DNA of 64,000 nucleotides from UWMA-0277 sp965183885 (GCA_965183885.1 OZ238992.1:62001-126000); one strand, 5' to 3'. Shown: positions 51,893 to 61,550, numbered from the stretch's first letter. Numbers and translations: made by a program. Notes: generated from the sequence alone by a model not told the origin.

Positions 51893-53050
51893 TCAAATCT
51901 CGGAATAATATGCTTGAGGTAAGGACCTTAAATTGTATTGTGAAGCCATTACCTCACCATAAGCACCAACAGTTCTAATCGCAATTAAATCATTTCGCTC
52001 AGTCTTTGGGAGCTCAATATTTTTTCCAAAAGAATCAGAAGATTCACATATTGGACCTACTACATCATAATTAAGCAGATTAGAGGTTTGTTCTTGTTTA
52101 CTTATATTCTCAATTTTATGTGAACTATTATATAAAGCAGGGCGTAAAAGGTCTGTCATTCCAGCATCGAGTATTGCAAAATTATTATGCTCTGATTTTT
52201 TAACATAAAGCACCTTAGAAACTAACAAACCACATTGAGCTACTATTGATCTTCCTAGCTCAAAATGCAATTGCTGATTATCTTTTAGGCTTATCCCTTC
52301 ATTAAATACTTTAAAATAAGCTTCAAAATCAGGAATCATATTATCATCAGGATTAGAGTAGTCAACACCTAAACCTCCTCCTACATTAATGTGCTCGAAA
52401 TTTAAACCATAACTATTACACTGTTTATGAATTGCATTTACCTTTTTGCAAAGTGCTTTAAAAACAGATAAGCTTGTTATTTGTGAACCTATATGAAAAT
52501 GAAGCCCAACAATTTTAACATACATATCCCCTTCTAACTCTTTTGCTATACGCGGTATATCTTCACTTCTAATTCCAAATTTATTTTCTGTTTTCCCAGT
52601 AGTTATATACTTATGAGTTAGCGCATCAATATTAGGATTTAATCTTAAGGCAACTTTAGCAATAGTATTATATTCTTTTGCAAGTTCCTGTATTACCATT
52701 AGTTCTTCAACAGACTCACAATTAAAGCAAGAAATCCCTACTCTTAAAGCATGAATAATTTCCTCTTCTGTTTTCCCAACACCTGCAAATACTATATCAT
52801 CAGCAGAAAAGCCTATTGACAAAGCTCTTTTAATTTCATTCCCACTTACACAATCAACTCCAAACCCATAAGAATGAATTTTCTCTAATATTTTAATATT
52901 CGCATTTGCCTTCATAGCATAATGCACTTTATAATTATGTACCTTAGCTGTTTTTAACAGCTCCTCAAGTGTATTAGAGAGTACTGATAAATCGTAAAAA
53001 TAAAAAGGAGTCTTTTTTGCTTCTAAATGGGGAAAATTAGTTGATATCAT
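51893..53050 (-). CDS. lysA: Diaminopimelate decarboxylase
   Basis: The 385-residue protein has the PLP motif HYAMKANAN with K47, HFHIGSQI at about 180, GGGLGVDYS and GPICESSDSFG, diagnostic for LysA. It makes lysine from meso-diaminopimelate. It follows lysC by 13 bp in a lysC-lysA operon. The stop lies 98 bp from the start of the M36 gene. Regulation is discussed at the ACT-domain gene. Confidence 0.92.
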   Translation of the reverse strand: MISTNFPHLEAKKTPFYFYDLSVLSNTLEELLKTAKVHNYKVHYAMKANANIKILEKIHSYGFGVDCVSGNEIKRALSIGFSADDIVFAGVGKTEEEIIHALRVGISCFNCESVEELMVIQELAKEYNTIAKVALRLNPNIDALTHKYITTGKTENKFGIRSEDIPRIAKELEGDMYVKIVGLHFHIGSQITSLSVFKALCKKVNAIHKQCNSYGLNFEHINVGGGLGVDYSNPDDNMIPDFEAYFKVFNEGISLKDNQQLHFELGRSIVAQCGLLVSKVLYVKKSEHNNFAILDAGMTDLLRPALYNSSHKIENISKQEQTSNLLNYDVVGPICESSDSFGKNIELPKTERNDLIAIRTVGAYGEVMASQYNLRSLPQAYYSEI

Positions 53051-53063
53051 AAACTATACTAGG

Positions 53064-54383
53064 TTAAAATAGATTATTTTGCAATGCCTCTAAAGCATTT
53101 TTTTTCATTTGAGTTTTTACCAAGAAGGATAAATTATGTTTACTTCCTCCATAAGCAATCATATGTATAGGTATATTTTTTAAAGGCTCAGTAATACTAT
53201 TTACAATACCTTTACTTTCCCCTTCCATATAACCTACTACACAAATTATAGAAAGCTCATCATTAACCTCAACAGTTCCTAAAAAATTTAACTCTTTTAT
53301 AATATTATCTAAATTACTTTTATCATCAATAGTCATTGAAACTGAAGTTTCGGATGTAGATAGCATATCAATAGCAGTATTATAGCGCTCAAAAACCTCA
53401 AATATTTTAGTTAAAAAACCAGGGGCTAATAAAGTACGAGCCGATATAATATTAATAGCAACAATATTATCTTTAGAAGCAATAGCTGATATACCATCTG
53501 ATTGCACAGCTTGCTTTATACAAGTCCCCTCTTTACCGGGACTAAATGTGTTTTTAATTCGAATAGGAATATTATACTTTTGAGCAGGTATTATTGTTGA
53601 TGGATGTAAGATTGAAGCTCCAAAGTAAGATAGGTCAGCAGCTTCATTATAGGATAAATATGGAATAGATCTTGTATTTGTCACAAACCTAGGGTCATTA
53701 TTATGCATTCCATCTATATCTGTCCATATTTGTACTTCTTGAGCATTTAAAGCCGCTCCTATTAACGAAGCAGTATAATCGCTCCCTCCTCTTTTTAAAT
53801 TACTAATATTACCTTTATTATCCCTACATACAAAACCTTGTGTTATAATTATTTTTTCTTTTTTATTAGCTAAAACACCCTTTAACCTTTCTCTAACCCC
53901 TTCTATATTAGGTTCATTATTTACATCTAAATGTATAAAATCAGCTGCCTGAATTAAAGTTGCTGAACTATTATTCTCCAATAGATATTGACATAATAAA
54001 TAAGTGGAAAACTGTTCTCCCTCAGTAAGTATTAAACTATAAATTGATTCAATTGTATTCGCGTTAAAATTTGTTATAATTTGATAATTTAAACTAACAA
54101 ATCGTTTTATTATAAATTGATATGCAAAATCTTTAGTTCTTTGTGTTTCAAACAACTCATCAACCAGTGTAAAATAAGAAGTCTTAATTTGTTTTAATAG
54201 CTCAAAACTAGAGGATATATCTTTTGCAACTAAACAATTATATACCTCTTGCAATTTATTTGTTGTTCCACCAACAGCAGATAAAACAACTATTTTTTGA
54301 TTACCATCATTAATTAAATCTGCTACTTCTTTTATCCTTTTAGCACTTCCTACTGAAGTACCTCCAAACTTTTGTACAATCAT
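53064..54383 (-). CDS. lysC: Aspartate kinase (lysine-branch, monofunctional)
   Basis: The 439-residue protein has KFGGTSVGSAKRI at the N-terminus, an FVCRDNKGNISNLKRGGSDYTASLIGAAL segment for substrate binding, and two C-terminal ACT domains (from about 300). It phosphorylates aspartate in the first step of lysine, threonine and methionine synthesis and is probably feedback-controlled through the ACT domains. It is the first gene of the lysC-lysA operon and is divergent from an ACT-domain protein, separated by 107 bp with palindromes. Confidence 0.92.
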   Translation of the reverse strand: MIVQKFGGTSVGSAKRIKEVADLINDGNQKIVVLSAVGGTTNKLQEVYNCLVAKDISSSFELLKQIKTSYFTLVDELFETQRTKDFAYQFIIKRFVSLNYQIITNFNANTIESIYSLILTEGEQFSTYLLCQYLLENNSSATLIQAADFIHLDVNNEPNIEGVRERLKGVLANKKEKIIITQGFVCRDNKGNISNLKRGGSDYTASLIGAALNAQEVQIWTDIDGMHNNDPRFVTNTRSIPYLSYNEAADLSYFGASILHPSTIIPAQKYNIPIRIKNTFSPGKEGTCIKQAVQSDGISAIASKDNIVAINIISARTLLAPGFLTKIFEVFERYNTAIDMLSTSETSVSMTIDDKSNLDNIIKELNFLGTVEVNDELSIICVVGYMEGESKGIVNSITEPLKNIPIHMIAYGGSKHNLSFLVKTQMKKNALEALQNNLF

Positions 54384-54440
54384 TTATAATAAAATTAGGC
54401 GGCAAATATCTGCATAGTATATTTCTAAATAAAATTAATT

Positions 54441-54483
54441 GTGTTTTAACACATTTTTTTAACTTTGTGTTAAAATTTTAACA
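54441..54483 (+). promoter_or_regulatory. Promoter and palindromic operators of the ACT-domain gene
   Basis: The -7 box TAACTTTG is at 54460-54467. GTGTT-TT-AACAC (54441-54452) and a perfect 16-bp palindrome TGTTAAAATTTTAACA (54468-54483) flank it and share the TGTT and AACA arms. This is the layout of a repressor that controls its own promoter, and perhaps lysC on the other side. Confidence 0.6.
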
Positions 54484-54490
54484 TTTACAA

Positions 54491-55168
54491 ATGAAGTCTA
54501 TTCCTGAAGTAACAGAAAAAATCATTTTAGAATCCCCTTATTTCCTAGAGGCCTTAAGGGATAATCTATTAAATATATCGGCAGTATCACGAAAAATAAA
54601 GCCTTTAATTGAGTTTGAAATAAAAAAGGAAGTAAAAACAGCTGCAATTATAATGGCTATGAAACGCTTTAGCGAAAATATTAGCCCAAATAAAGATAAG
54701 AAATTACAAAAAATTCTTAATGACTTAAGCGAAATTACAGTAAGGTCAAATTTAGTTGAATTTACTTTTAAGAATTCTAAAAGCCTTAAAACAAAACAAG
54801 TAAAACTATTAAGTAAAATAACTATTGAAGATGATATATTTCTAACCTTATCTAGAGGGGTATTTGAAACTACTATGGTAATAAGTAAATCCGAAGAAAA
54901 AATAGTTGAGAGCCTATATAAGGATGAGAGCTGTTTATCAAATATTAAAAATCTATCTTCTATTACTATGAAACTTCCAAAAGCAAATACAGAAGTTGCT
55001 GGAGTTTACTACTACTTATTAAAACGACTTGCTTGGAGAGGAATTAATATAACTGCTGTAATATCAACTACTAATGAATTTACTATAGTACTAAAGGAAG
55101 AAGAAGTAAATACAGCCTTTGCTATACTTAATCAACTAAAAAAAACAGAGTTTACTAATATTTTATAA
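54491..55168 (+). CDS. ACT-domain protein with HTH-like N-terminus (possible lysine-responsive regulator)
   Basis: The 225-residue product is divergent from lysC-lysA. Residues 12-60 (LRDNLLNISAVSRKIKPLIEFEIKKEVKTAAIIMAMKRFSE) look like a helical, possibly DNA-binding domain. The C-terminal part (NTEVAGVYYYLLKRLAWRGINITAVISTTNEFTIVLKEEEVNTAFAIL) has the clear ACT pattern of amino-acid-binding regulatory domains, and a second ACT-like region precedes it. I know of no characterised homologue by name. The palindromes at its promoter suggest self-regulation. Confidence 0.7.
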   Translation: MKSIPEVTEKIILESPYFLEALRDNLLNISAVSRKIKPLIEFEIKKEVKTAAIIMAMKRFSENISPNKDKKLQKILNDLSEITVRSNLVEFTFKNSKSLKTKQVKLLSKITIEDDIFLTLSRGVFETTMVISKSEEKIVESLYKDESCLSNIKNLSSITMKLPKANTEVAGVYYYLLKRLAWRGINITAVISTTNEFTIVLKEEEVNTAFAILNQLKKTEFTNIL

Positions 55169-55930
55169 TTACAGTTCAATTTGTTGTCCATCATAAGCCA
55201 AATTAATATGGTTAGGAAGCTCATCATTAACAACATCATGTAAACCCATAAAGTGGGAAATGTGTGTGAGTAATGCCTTCTTAGGCTGTAACTCATCCAA
55301 AAGCTCCAAAGCCTGTTTTAAGGTAAAATGTGAGATATGAGGCTCTCGTCTTAATGCATCCAGAATTATTAAATCTGCACCTTTCATTTTTTCTTTTTCA
55401 ATAGCACTAATAGCACTTACATCAGTCAAGTATACAAAATCATATATTCTAAAGCCAAATACTTGCATCTTATAATGCAATACATCTATAGGTTGTATTT
55501 CAGTATCTTTAATTTTAAAATTCTTATTTTCAATAAGGTTTATATTAACCTTAGGAATTCCTGGATATTTAAAATCAGTAAATACATATGGAAACTCCAT
55601 TTGCAATGCTTGTTCAGTTGTTTTAGTACAATACAATTGCATATCCTTTTTCCACTTATGATTAAAAGCTCTTACATCATCCATACCCGCTACATGATCC
55701 TTATGATGATGAGTATAAAGTACAGCATCAATATCTTGCACTTTCTCTCTTAGCATCTGTTGTCTAAAATCAGGACCTGTATCAACTACAATATTTAACC
55801 CATCAACAGCAATCATAATAGAAGAACGCAACCTATTATCCTTAGTATTTTTGGAGGTACATACCTCACAATTACAAGCAATAACAGGAACACCTTGCGA
55901 AGTTCCTGAACCTAAAATTGTTATCTTCAT
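55169..55930 (-). CDS. MBL-fold metallo-hydrolase (RNase Z/PhnP-like)
   Basis: I use the ATG at 55930 (MKITILGSGTSQGVPVIAC), the usual start of this family; an ATG at 55942 and a TTG at 55945 are alternatives. The protein of about 253 residues has HHHKDHVAGMDD, the HxHxDH metal-binding signature of the metallo-beta-lactamase fold, CNCEVC near the N-terminus like PhnP-type enzymes, and a C-terminal His (THISHFMGLHD). It could be a phosphodiesterase or tRNase Z relative. It converges with the ACT-domain gene: their ends abut without a gap. Confidence 0.85.
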   Translation of the reverse strand: MKITILGSGTSQGVPVIACNCEVCTSKNTKDNRLRSSIMIAVDGLNIVVDTGPDFRQQMLREKVQDIDAVLYTHHHKDHVAGMDDVRAFNHKWKKDMQLYCTKTTEQALQMEFPYVFTDFKYPGIPKVNINLIENKNFKIKDTEIQPIDVLHYKMQVFGFRIYDFVYLTDVSAISAIEKEKMKGADLIILDALRREPHISHFTLKQALELLDELQPKKALLTHISHFMGLHDVVNDELPNHINLAYDGQQIEL

Positions 55931-56025
55931 TTGCTTTTTCATCAACGGTGGTAAAATTATAGATAAATTGTATTCTTAATAAAATTATCTGTATAAATTT
56001 GCTAAAATAATTTAAGGAGTCGTTA

Positions 56026-57441
56026 ATGGACAATAATATCATTCTTTCGCCAGCTCAAAAAGCACTAGCAATAAATTTAGACAATAGTATTTATGGATCA
56101 TTTGTTGAGATTGGAGCAGGACAAGAGGTTGCTCGCCAATTCTTTAGAGTAGGTTCTGCATCGGGAACAATTGCAAAAACCATGTCAGCTTATGACAAAG
56201 ATTTCTCTGACGCAATATACGACAGAGAAGAAGATGGAAGATATGTGAGTAAATCACGACTAGAAAAAATGCTACAAAAGGAGTTTGGACTTTTAGATGA
56301 AAGACTAAACAAAGAAAATTTTAAAGCATGTAGGTACTTTGCCTTTGCCGATACTGTTGCTACTATAAACTATTCAAAAACAACAAAAGGACATGGTTGG
56401 ATTGGATTAAGGTTTCAGCAAACACCTGATGGAGAGCCAAGTGATTTTATTATTCATGTTTTATTATTAGATCAAGATGCTCAGCTTCAACAAGAAACAG
56501 TAGGTATTATTGGAACAAACCTTGTACATGCTTGTTTTAATGAAACAGACCCAAAAGAGATTCTAAAGAAACTATATGATAATTTATCTAGGGATAAAGT
56601 ATCAATAAACATGGTTGAAGCTACAGGGCCTGCTTTTAAAAATATTGATAATCGTTTACTAAGTTTAACGCTAGTAAAGGAACGTATGACTGATGCTGTA
56701 ATATTTACTCCAGATGGAATGAATCAACAACCTTCAGATATCCTGTATAAAAAAAACATTTTAACTATGAGAGGTAGTTTTAGGCCTGTTACCAAAGTTA
56801 ATGTTGATATGCTAGAAAGAGGTATTTCCAGGTTTAAAGAAAATATTAAAGTTGAAGAAGAGAACATACAGCTATTATTTGAAATTACACTAAGTAACCT
56901 TAAAGCTGAAGGAGAAATAGATGAACAAGACTTTATGGACAGAGCAGATATTCTCTGTTCATTAGGTTATACTGTTATGATTTCTAACTTCAAAAAATAT
57001 TATAAAGTAATTGAGTATTTATCTCAATTTACAAAATCGAGAATGGGGCTTATTTTAGGAGTAGATAACTTAGTTGATATGTTTGAGGAACAATATTATC
57101 GCAACCTAAATGGAGGAATATTAGAGGCCTTTGGAATTATATTTACAAGAGATATTAAATTCTACCTCTACCCTTATAAGCCTAATGATAAGTCAGAACT
57201 ATTGGATAGTAACAATATTCCTATTCACCCAAGAGTAAAAGATTTATACAACTACCTACACAGTAATGGTCGTATTGAAGACTTGGACTTTAACCCAGAG
57301 GTATTAAACATATTCTCAAGAGAAGTATTAAAGAAAATTAAAGCCTGTGAAGAAGGCACTTGGGAGCATATGGTTCCTGAAGGAGTTGCTGAAATCATCA
57401 AAGAAAAAAGTTTATTTGATAGTACTTGTAAAATCAATTAA
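56026..57441 (+). CDS. Conserved cytoplasmic protein of unknown function
   Basis: The 471-residue protein opens LSPAQKALAINLDNSIYGSFVEIGAGQEVARQFFRVGSASGTIAKTMSAYD, a stretch I recall as highly conserved across Bacteroidota, and contains FADTVATINYSKTTKGHGWIGLRFQQTP. Databases sometimes label relatives as nicotinate-nucleotide adenylyltransferase, but I see no HxGH nucleotidyltransferase motif, and no membrane helix or signal peptide. The start is backed by a rare AAGGAG ribosome-binding site 9 bases before the ATG, unusual in this DNA. It precedes a TonB receptor by 39 bp, but a functional link is uncertain. Confidence 0.72.
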   Translation: MDNNIILSPAQKALAINLDNSIYGSFVEIGAGQEVARQFFRVGSASGTIAKTMSAYDKDFSDAIYDREEDGRYVSKSRLEKMLQKEFGLLDERLNKENFKACRYFAFADTVATINYSKTTKGHGWIGLRFQQTPDGEPSDFIIHVLLLDQDAQLQQETVGIIGTNLVHACFNETDPKEILKKLYDNLSRDKVSINMVEATGPAFKNIDNRLLSLTLVKERMTDAVIFTPDGMNQQPSDILYKKNILTMRGSFRPVTKVNVDMLERGISRFKENIKVEEENIQLLFEITLSNLKAEGEIDEQDFMDRADILCSLGYTVMISNFKKYYKVIEYLSQFTKSRMGLILGVDNLVDMFEEQYYRNLNGGILEAFGIIFTRDIKFYLYPYKPNDKSELLDSNNIPIHPRVKDLYNYLHSNGRIEDLDFNPEVLNIFSREVLKKIKACEEGTWEHMVPEGVAEIIKEKSLFDSTCKIN

Positions 57442-57480
57442 ACCTTTTAATCTTAACCTTATCTAATCCAAAAATTTATA

Positions 57481-59904
57481 ATGAAAAAACTACTTCTTAT
57501 ACTCTTACTACCTACCTTTTTATTTGCACAAGAAGCTCAAAAAACTAATAAAAAAAGAAGAGGAAAACCTCAAACTACTTTTAAAGGGAATATCTCAGGA
57601 AAGGTATTTGACAAAGCAAACAACAAACAACTTGAGTTTGCAACCGTAAGTTTATCAGATCCAAAAACAAAAAAAATAATAGAAGGTACAATTACTGATG
57701 CTAAAGGGAGGTTTAATTTCAAAAATATTAGCGTAGGAGATTATAAAATTACAGTTAGTTTTATTGGTTATACTGCTATAGATAAACCAATTACTACTTC
57801 TAAAAAAAATCCTGATTTAAGATTAAATATTGAACTTAGTGTTAACTCTGAATTATTATCTGAGATAAAAATTGAAGAAGAGAAAGCAATTTATGAAACA
57901 AGGATTGATAAAATTGTATATAATGCTGAGCACGATTTAAACGACTCAGAAAATGATGCTACTGATGTACTAAGAAAAGCACCACTTTTATCAGTTGACT
58001 TAGATGGAAATGTAAGCCTTAGAGGATCACAAAATATTAAGTTTTTAGTGAATGGAAAAGCTTCAACTTTCTTTTCATCAGATGTTGCAACAGCCTTACA
58101 AATGATACCTGCCGACCAAATTAAAAATGTAGAGGTAATAACAAGTCCTGGTGCTAAGTATGATGGAGAAGGAGATGCGGGAATAGTAAATATTATTACT
58201 AAGAAAACAATTATTGATGGTTATAAAGCTACCTTTAATGGGGCGTTAGGAACAAGGGTAAACAGACTAAGTGCAAACCTAAATGTTGGAAAAGGGCGTT
58301 TTGGACTATCAGCAAGAGGTGGCTCACACTTCAGCTGGCCTAGAAAAGGAACTACAAGCTATAGCAGAAAAAACTGGAATGAAAGTGGAGATACTAGCTA
58401 CCTTTATCAAGAAGGAAAATCCTTTAGTCAATGGATAGGATATAGAGGAAACATAAGTGCTTTTTATGATATTAATGCCTACAACACTATTAACTCTTCC
58501 TTAAGCTTTGGAGGAAGAAAAACCCCTACCACAGATACTACTTCAACTACTCACATTAGTAATAACGATTCTACTTTATATAATACTTTCCTTGATAAAA
58601 CTCAAAATTCATTAAATGTAGAATGGACTACAGACTATACTAAAACATTTGCTAATAATAAAGATAGAAAATTAAGTCTTGCTGTGCAAATTGGAGGTGA
58701 TATTAATGATGGAAACACTGAGATTACTGAGTTAAGCAATACTATTTATAATCAAAATGATGAAAAAGTAATTGAACAAACTCTACAAGCTGACTACACA
58801 CACCCTTTTGGAGAGCATAAAGTTGAACTAGGAACAAAATTTATTAATAGAGATAGAGAAATTGTTTATTCTAATCAAGAAAACACAAACTACCTTCTTG
58901 CTGAAACGTTCAACTACAGACAAGAAGTATTAGCAAGTTATTTCTCATCAGAAATAAATTTAGCACATGGAATAGGACTAAAAAGTGGAATTAGATACGA
59001 ACTTACTTCTACAAATGGTGAATGGAAAAGTGGCAATACAGAAGCCTTTAACAATAGCTATGCAAGTATACTTCCAAACGTAACACTTTCTAAATCTTTT
59101 AGTCCTATGCGCTCTATAAAGCTTAGTTATAATCAAAGAATTACGAGACCAAGCGTAGGCCATATTAACCCTAATGAAAATAAAATTGACAATAGAAACT
59201 TTACTGTAGGAAATCCTAACCTAACCCCTACCATTACCGAACAATATGAGTTAACAATGAATAGCTTTGGAAAAACAGTTCAAGGTAGTTACCAGCTGTA
59301 TTACAAGCACTCTACTGCAATTATAGAGTCTTTTTTAGAAGTTAGTTCTGATACCTCAATTTCTACCTATAAAAACATAGGAGAAAGCCAATCTTTTGGA
59401 GGGTCATACTTCGGGTCTATTCGCCTTAACAAATTTAGCTTAAGAGGTTCATTTAACCTTTACTCATACACAGCAAAAGACCCTTCATTTAACAATAATG
59501 AATGGACTACCCCAGTACTTTTATATACTTACCATATTGGAGGAAACTATGACTTAGGAAAAAATTGGAAAGCTGAAGCTTTTGGGTTCTTCCGTTCCCC
59601 TACCCAAAGTATTCAAGGAACAGTAACTAATTTCTCTATGATGAGTATTGGTGTAAAGAAAAGCTTTAAGAATAAGCGAGGTTCTTTAGGCTTAAGAATT
59701 GTTGAACCTTTTAAAGAAAATAAAGAGTTTACTACAAATTTAGAAGGAGAAAACTTTATTCAATCTTCGGTAAGAAGTATTAGTTTCCGTTCATTCGGAA
59801 TAAGCTTTAAATATACATTTGGGAAGCTTAACTTTAATTCTTCTTCTAAAAATTCATCTATTAAGAATGATGATATTAAACAAGAGGGAGGTGGAGAGTT
59901 CTAA
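57481..59904 (+). CDS. TonB-dependent outer-membrane receptor (OMP beta-barrel family)
   Basis: The 807-residue protein has a signal peptide (1-17, ending LFAQ), a CarboxypepD_reg-like domain (about 38-120: NISGKVFDKANNKQLEFATVSLSD), a plug domain (about 140-240: DATDVLRKAPLLSVDLDGNVSLRGSQNIKFLVNGK) and a beta-barrel of the type OMP_b-brl_3. A basic, Ser/Asn-rich C-terminal tail extends past the barrel after YTFGKLNF. The substrate is not readable. Transcription ends at the terminator at 59927-59962. It follows the unknown-function gene by 39 bp. Confidence 0.87.
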   Translation: MKKLLLILLLPTFLFAQEAQKTNKKRRGKPQTTFKGNISGKVFDKANNKQLEFATVSLSDPKTKKIIEGTITDAKGRFNFKNISVGDYKITVSFIGYTAIDKPITTSKKNPDLRLNIELSVNSELLSEIKIEEEKAIYETRIDKIVYNAEHDLNDSENDATDVLRKAPLLSVDLDGNVSLRGSQNIKFLVNGKASTFFSSDVATALQMIPADQIKNVEVITSPGAKYDGEGDAGIVNIITKKTIIDGYKATFNGALGTRVNRLSANLNVGKGRFGLSARGGSHFSWPRKGTTSYSRKNWNESGDTSYLYQEGKSFSQWIGYRGNISAFYDINAYNTINSSLSFGGRKTPTTDTTSTTHISNNDSTLYNTFLDKTQNSLNVEWTTDYTKTFANNKDRKLSLAVQIGGDINDGNTEITELSNTIYNQNDEKVIEQTLQADYTHPFGEHKVELGTKFINRDREIVYSNQENTNYLLAETFNYRQEVLASYFSSEINLAHGIGLKSGIRYELTSTNGEWKSGNTEAFNNSYASILPNVTLSKSFSPMRSIKLSYNQRITRPSVGHINPNENKIDNRNFTVGNPNLTPTITEQYELTMNSFGKTVQGSYQLYYKHSTAIIESFLEVSSDTSISTYKNIGESQSFGGSYFGSIRLNKFSLRGSFNLYSYTAKDPSFNNNEWTTPVLLYTYHIGGNYDLGKNWKAEAFGFFRSPTQSIQGTVTNFSMMSIGVKKSFKNKRGSLGLRIVEPFKENKEFTTNLEGENFIQSSVRSISFRSFGISFKYTFGKLNFNSSSKNSSIKNDDIKQEGGGEF

Positions 59905-59926
59905 AATATTTAAAAAATAAATCCAT

Positions 59927-59962
59927 AAAAAAAGAGTAACTATAATAGTTGCTCTTTTTTTT
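59927..59962. terminator. Rho-independent terminator after the TonB receptor gene
   Basis: The stem GAGTAACTA-TAA-TAGTTGCTC, with one G-T pair, is flanked by an A run and T8. A near copy is located at 61114-61146. Confidence 0.85.
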
Positions 59963-60085
59963 ATTTTTCGATAGGAGGAATAAAAGAAAATGAAGAATAA
60001 AGATTCCCCCTAATGAAACGAATAATTACTATCTTAGCCCATAATTATTTTAATAAAACTTAATACGACCATTAAAGCCAAACCT

Positions 60086-61072
60086 ATGAAAAAAATCTAC
60101 TTATTTCTTATTGTATCAATCAGTGTAATTAATTTAAATGCACAAATAACATTAACAAGCTCAAATAGTGTCCCACAAATTGGAGATTCATACAATTATG
60201 TTATAAACTCCTCATATACCTTTAATCTTAACCAAAATGGAGCCAACCAAACTTGGGATTTCTCTGCTGTTACTGGAACATCAACACCTGCAAATTATAT
60301 TAATTTAGCAAACTCATCATTACCAACAACATTTCCTACCTCAAATATTGTTGAATCCTCACAAGGTGGAGAAAATTACCTTTTTAGTTCAAACTCTACA
60401 TTTGCATATGAAGGTCATTATGCACCAAATGTAATGGAAGTTATTTATAGTGATAAAAGAGAGATTTTAAAATTCCCTATTACTTATAATGATGTTTATA
60501 ATGAAACTTTTGAAGGAACGGTAAACTCTTCAGGGTCAATTTTTAATAGATCAGGATCAATTGAAATTAAAGCAGATGGATATGGCGACTTAACACTACC
60601 TTATACTACTGTAAACAATGTATTAAGAGTTAGGTCAATTCTTAACTATAACGACCTTGAATCAGGAGTACTAATAGCTTCTTATACTGACACAATTTAT
60701 TCATGGTACAATATTGGAACTAAAAATTATATTGCAAGTGCTCATACAGTTTATGTTAGTGGCTTTCAACTTACTTCTCAAATTAGCTATATAGAGCAAT
60801 CTGATATTGTTTTAGATGTTGCTAACTCAAACCAAGCATTTAATCAAATATCATTTTACCCTAACCCAGCTACAGACTATCTTGTACTTAACAATACTGC
60901 AACTGAGGAAATTTCAGTTAATATTTATGACATAAGAGGATCACTTGTTAAATCAGTAGTTATTAGTGGCGGAATGAAAAAATTAAATATCGGCAATTTA
61001 AATCCTGGAATGTATTTTCTTAAATACAATAAAGGAAACATATCGCATACTGAGAAACTAATTATTGAGTAA
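60086..61072 (+). CDS. Secreted protein with type A T9SS sorting domain
   Basis: The 328-residue product has a signal peptide (1-20, ending NLNAQ), a beta-rich domain with WDFSAVTGTST and a C-terminal T9SS type A domain (ISFYPNPATDYLVLNN ... IYDIRGSLVKSVVISGG ... MYFLKY). I recognise no catalytic motif; the function is unknown. It is flanked by terminators on both sides, so it is transcribed alone. I did not find a TAnnTTTG box in front of it. Confidence 0.8.
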   Translation: MKKIYLFLIVSISVINLNAQITLTSSNSVPQIGDSYNYVINSSYTFNLNQNGANQTWDFSAVTGTSTPANYINLANSSLPTTFPTSNIVESSQGGENYLFSSNSTFAYEGHYAPNVMEVIYSDKREILKFPITYNDVYNETFEGTVNSSGSIFNRSGSIEIKADGYGDLTLPYTTVNNVLRVRSILNYNDLESGVLIASYTDTIYSWYNIGTKNYIASAHTVYVSGFQLTSQISYIEQSDIVLDVANSNQAFNQISFYPNPATDYLVLNNTATEEISVNIYDIRGSLVKSVVISGGMKKLNIGNLNPGMYFLKYNKGNISHTEKLIIE

Positions 61073-61113
61073 GAACACCTTTTCTACCTTAAGGAAATCA
61101 AAAATAAAGACAT

Positions 61114-61146
61114 AAAAAAAGAGCAACTAAATAGTTGCTCTTTTTT
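61114..61146. terminator. Bidirectional terminator between the T9SS gene and tRNA-Pro
   Basis: GAGCAACTA-AA-TAGTTGCTC has perfect 9-bp arms, an A run before and T6 after. It ends the T9SS gene and the minus-strand tRNA-Pro transcript. Confidence 0.9.
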
Positions 61147-61150
61147 ATTT

Positions 61151-61228
61151 TGGTCGGGGTAGCAGGATTCGAACCTGCGACCTCCTGCTCCCAAAGCAGG
61201 CGCGATGACCGGGCTACGCTATACCCCG
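61151..61228 (-). tRNA. tRNA-Pro (anticodon TGG)
   Basis: On the minus strand, the 78 bases fold as a cloverleaf: acceptor CGGGGTA/TACCCCG, anticodon loop CTTTGGGA with TGG, and T arm GCAGGTTCGAATCCTGC. Unlike tRNA-Ser, the CCA end is encoded. It follows tRNA-Ser by 67 bp, and a terminator lies directly past it, so both may come from one transcript. Confidence 0.97.
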
Positions 61229-61295
61229 AAAAATTGGGATTGCAAAAATAAAAAACTTTTACAACCATAAACAAAAAGCAATGCTTTTTATTTTG

Positions 61296-61382
61296 CGGAG
61301 AGGAAGGGATTCGAACCCCCGGTACCCGTAAAGGCACAACTCCTTAGCAGGGAGCCCCGATCGACCACTCTGGCACCTCTCC
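61296..61382 (-). tRNA. tRNA-Ser (anticodon GCT)
   Basis: On the minus strand, the 87 bases have the acceptor GGAGAGG/CCTCTCC, a CTGCTAA anticodon loop with GCT, a long variable arm typical of Ser and a T arm with GGTTCGAATCC. The discriminator is G and CCA is not encoded. Confidence 0.96.
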
Positions 61383-61523
61383 AATTTTTCTAAAACCAAT
61401 ATATCTATGAACTAATTTTGGGATTGCAAATGTAAACTAATCTATATTTCTAGCAAATAATATTTAATAATTATTTAACTAATATTTTAGCCTACTATTT
61501 CTACTATTATTTTAACCAAATGT

Positions 61524-61531
61524 TATATTTG
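61524..61531 (+). promoter_or_regulatory. Promoter -7 box (TATATTTG) of the peptide ABC transporter genes
   Basis: TATATTTGCAGAC lies 19 bp before the ATG at 61551, after a 168-bp gap that otherwise holds only AT-rich sequence following tRNA-Ser. Confidence 0.6.
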
Positions 61532-61550
61532 CAGACCTATAAAAATTATC

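Noticed and set aside
61098..61337. A 79-codon minus-strand frame
   Set aside because: It runs through tRNA-Pro and into tRNA-Ser, and its sequence (RSSRLLWEQEVAGSNPATPT) is the usual translation artefact of tRNA sequence.
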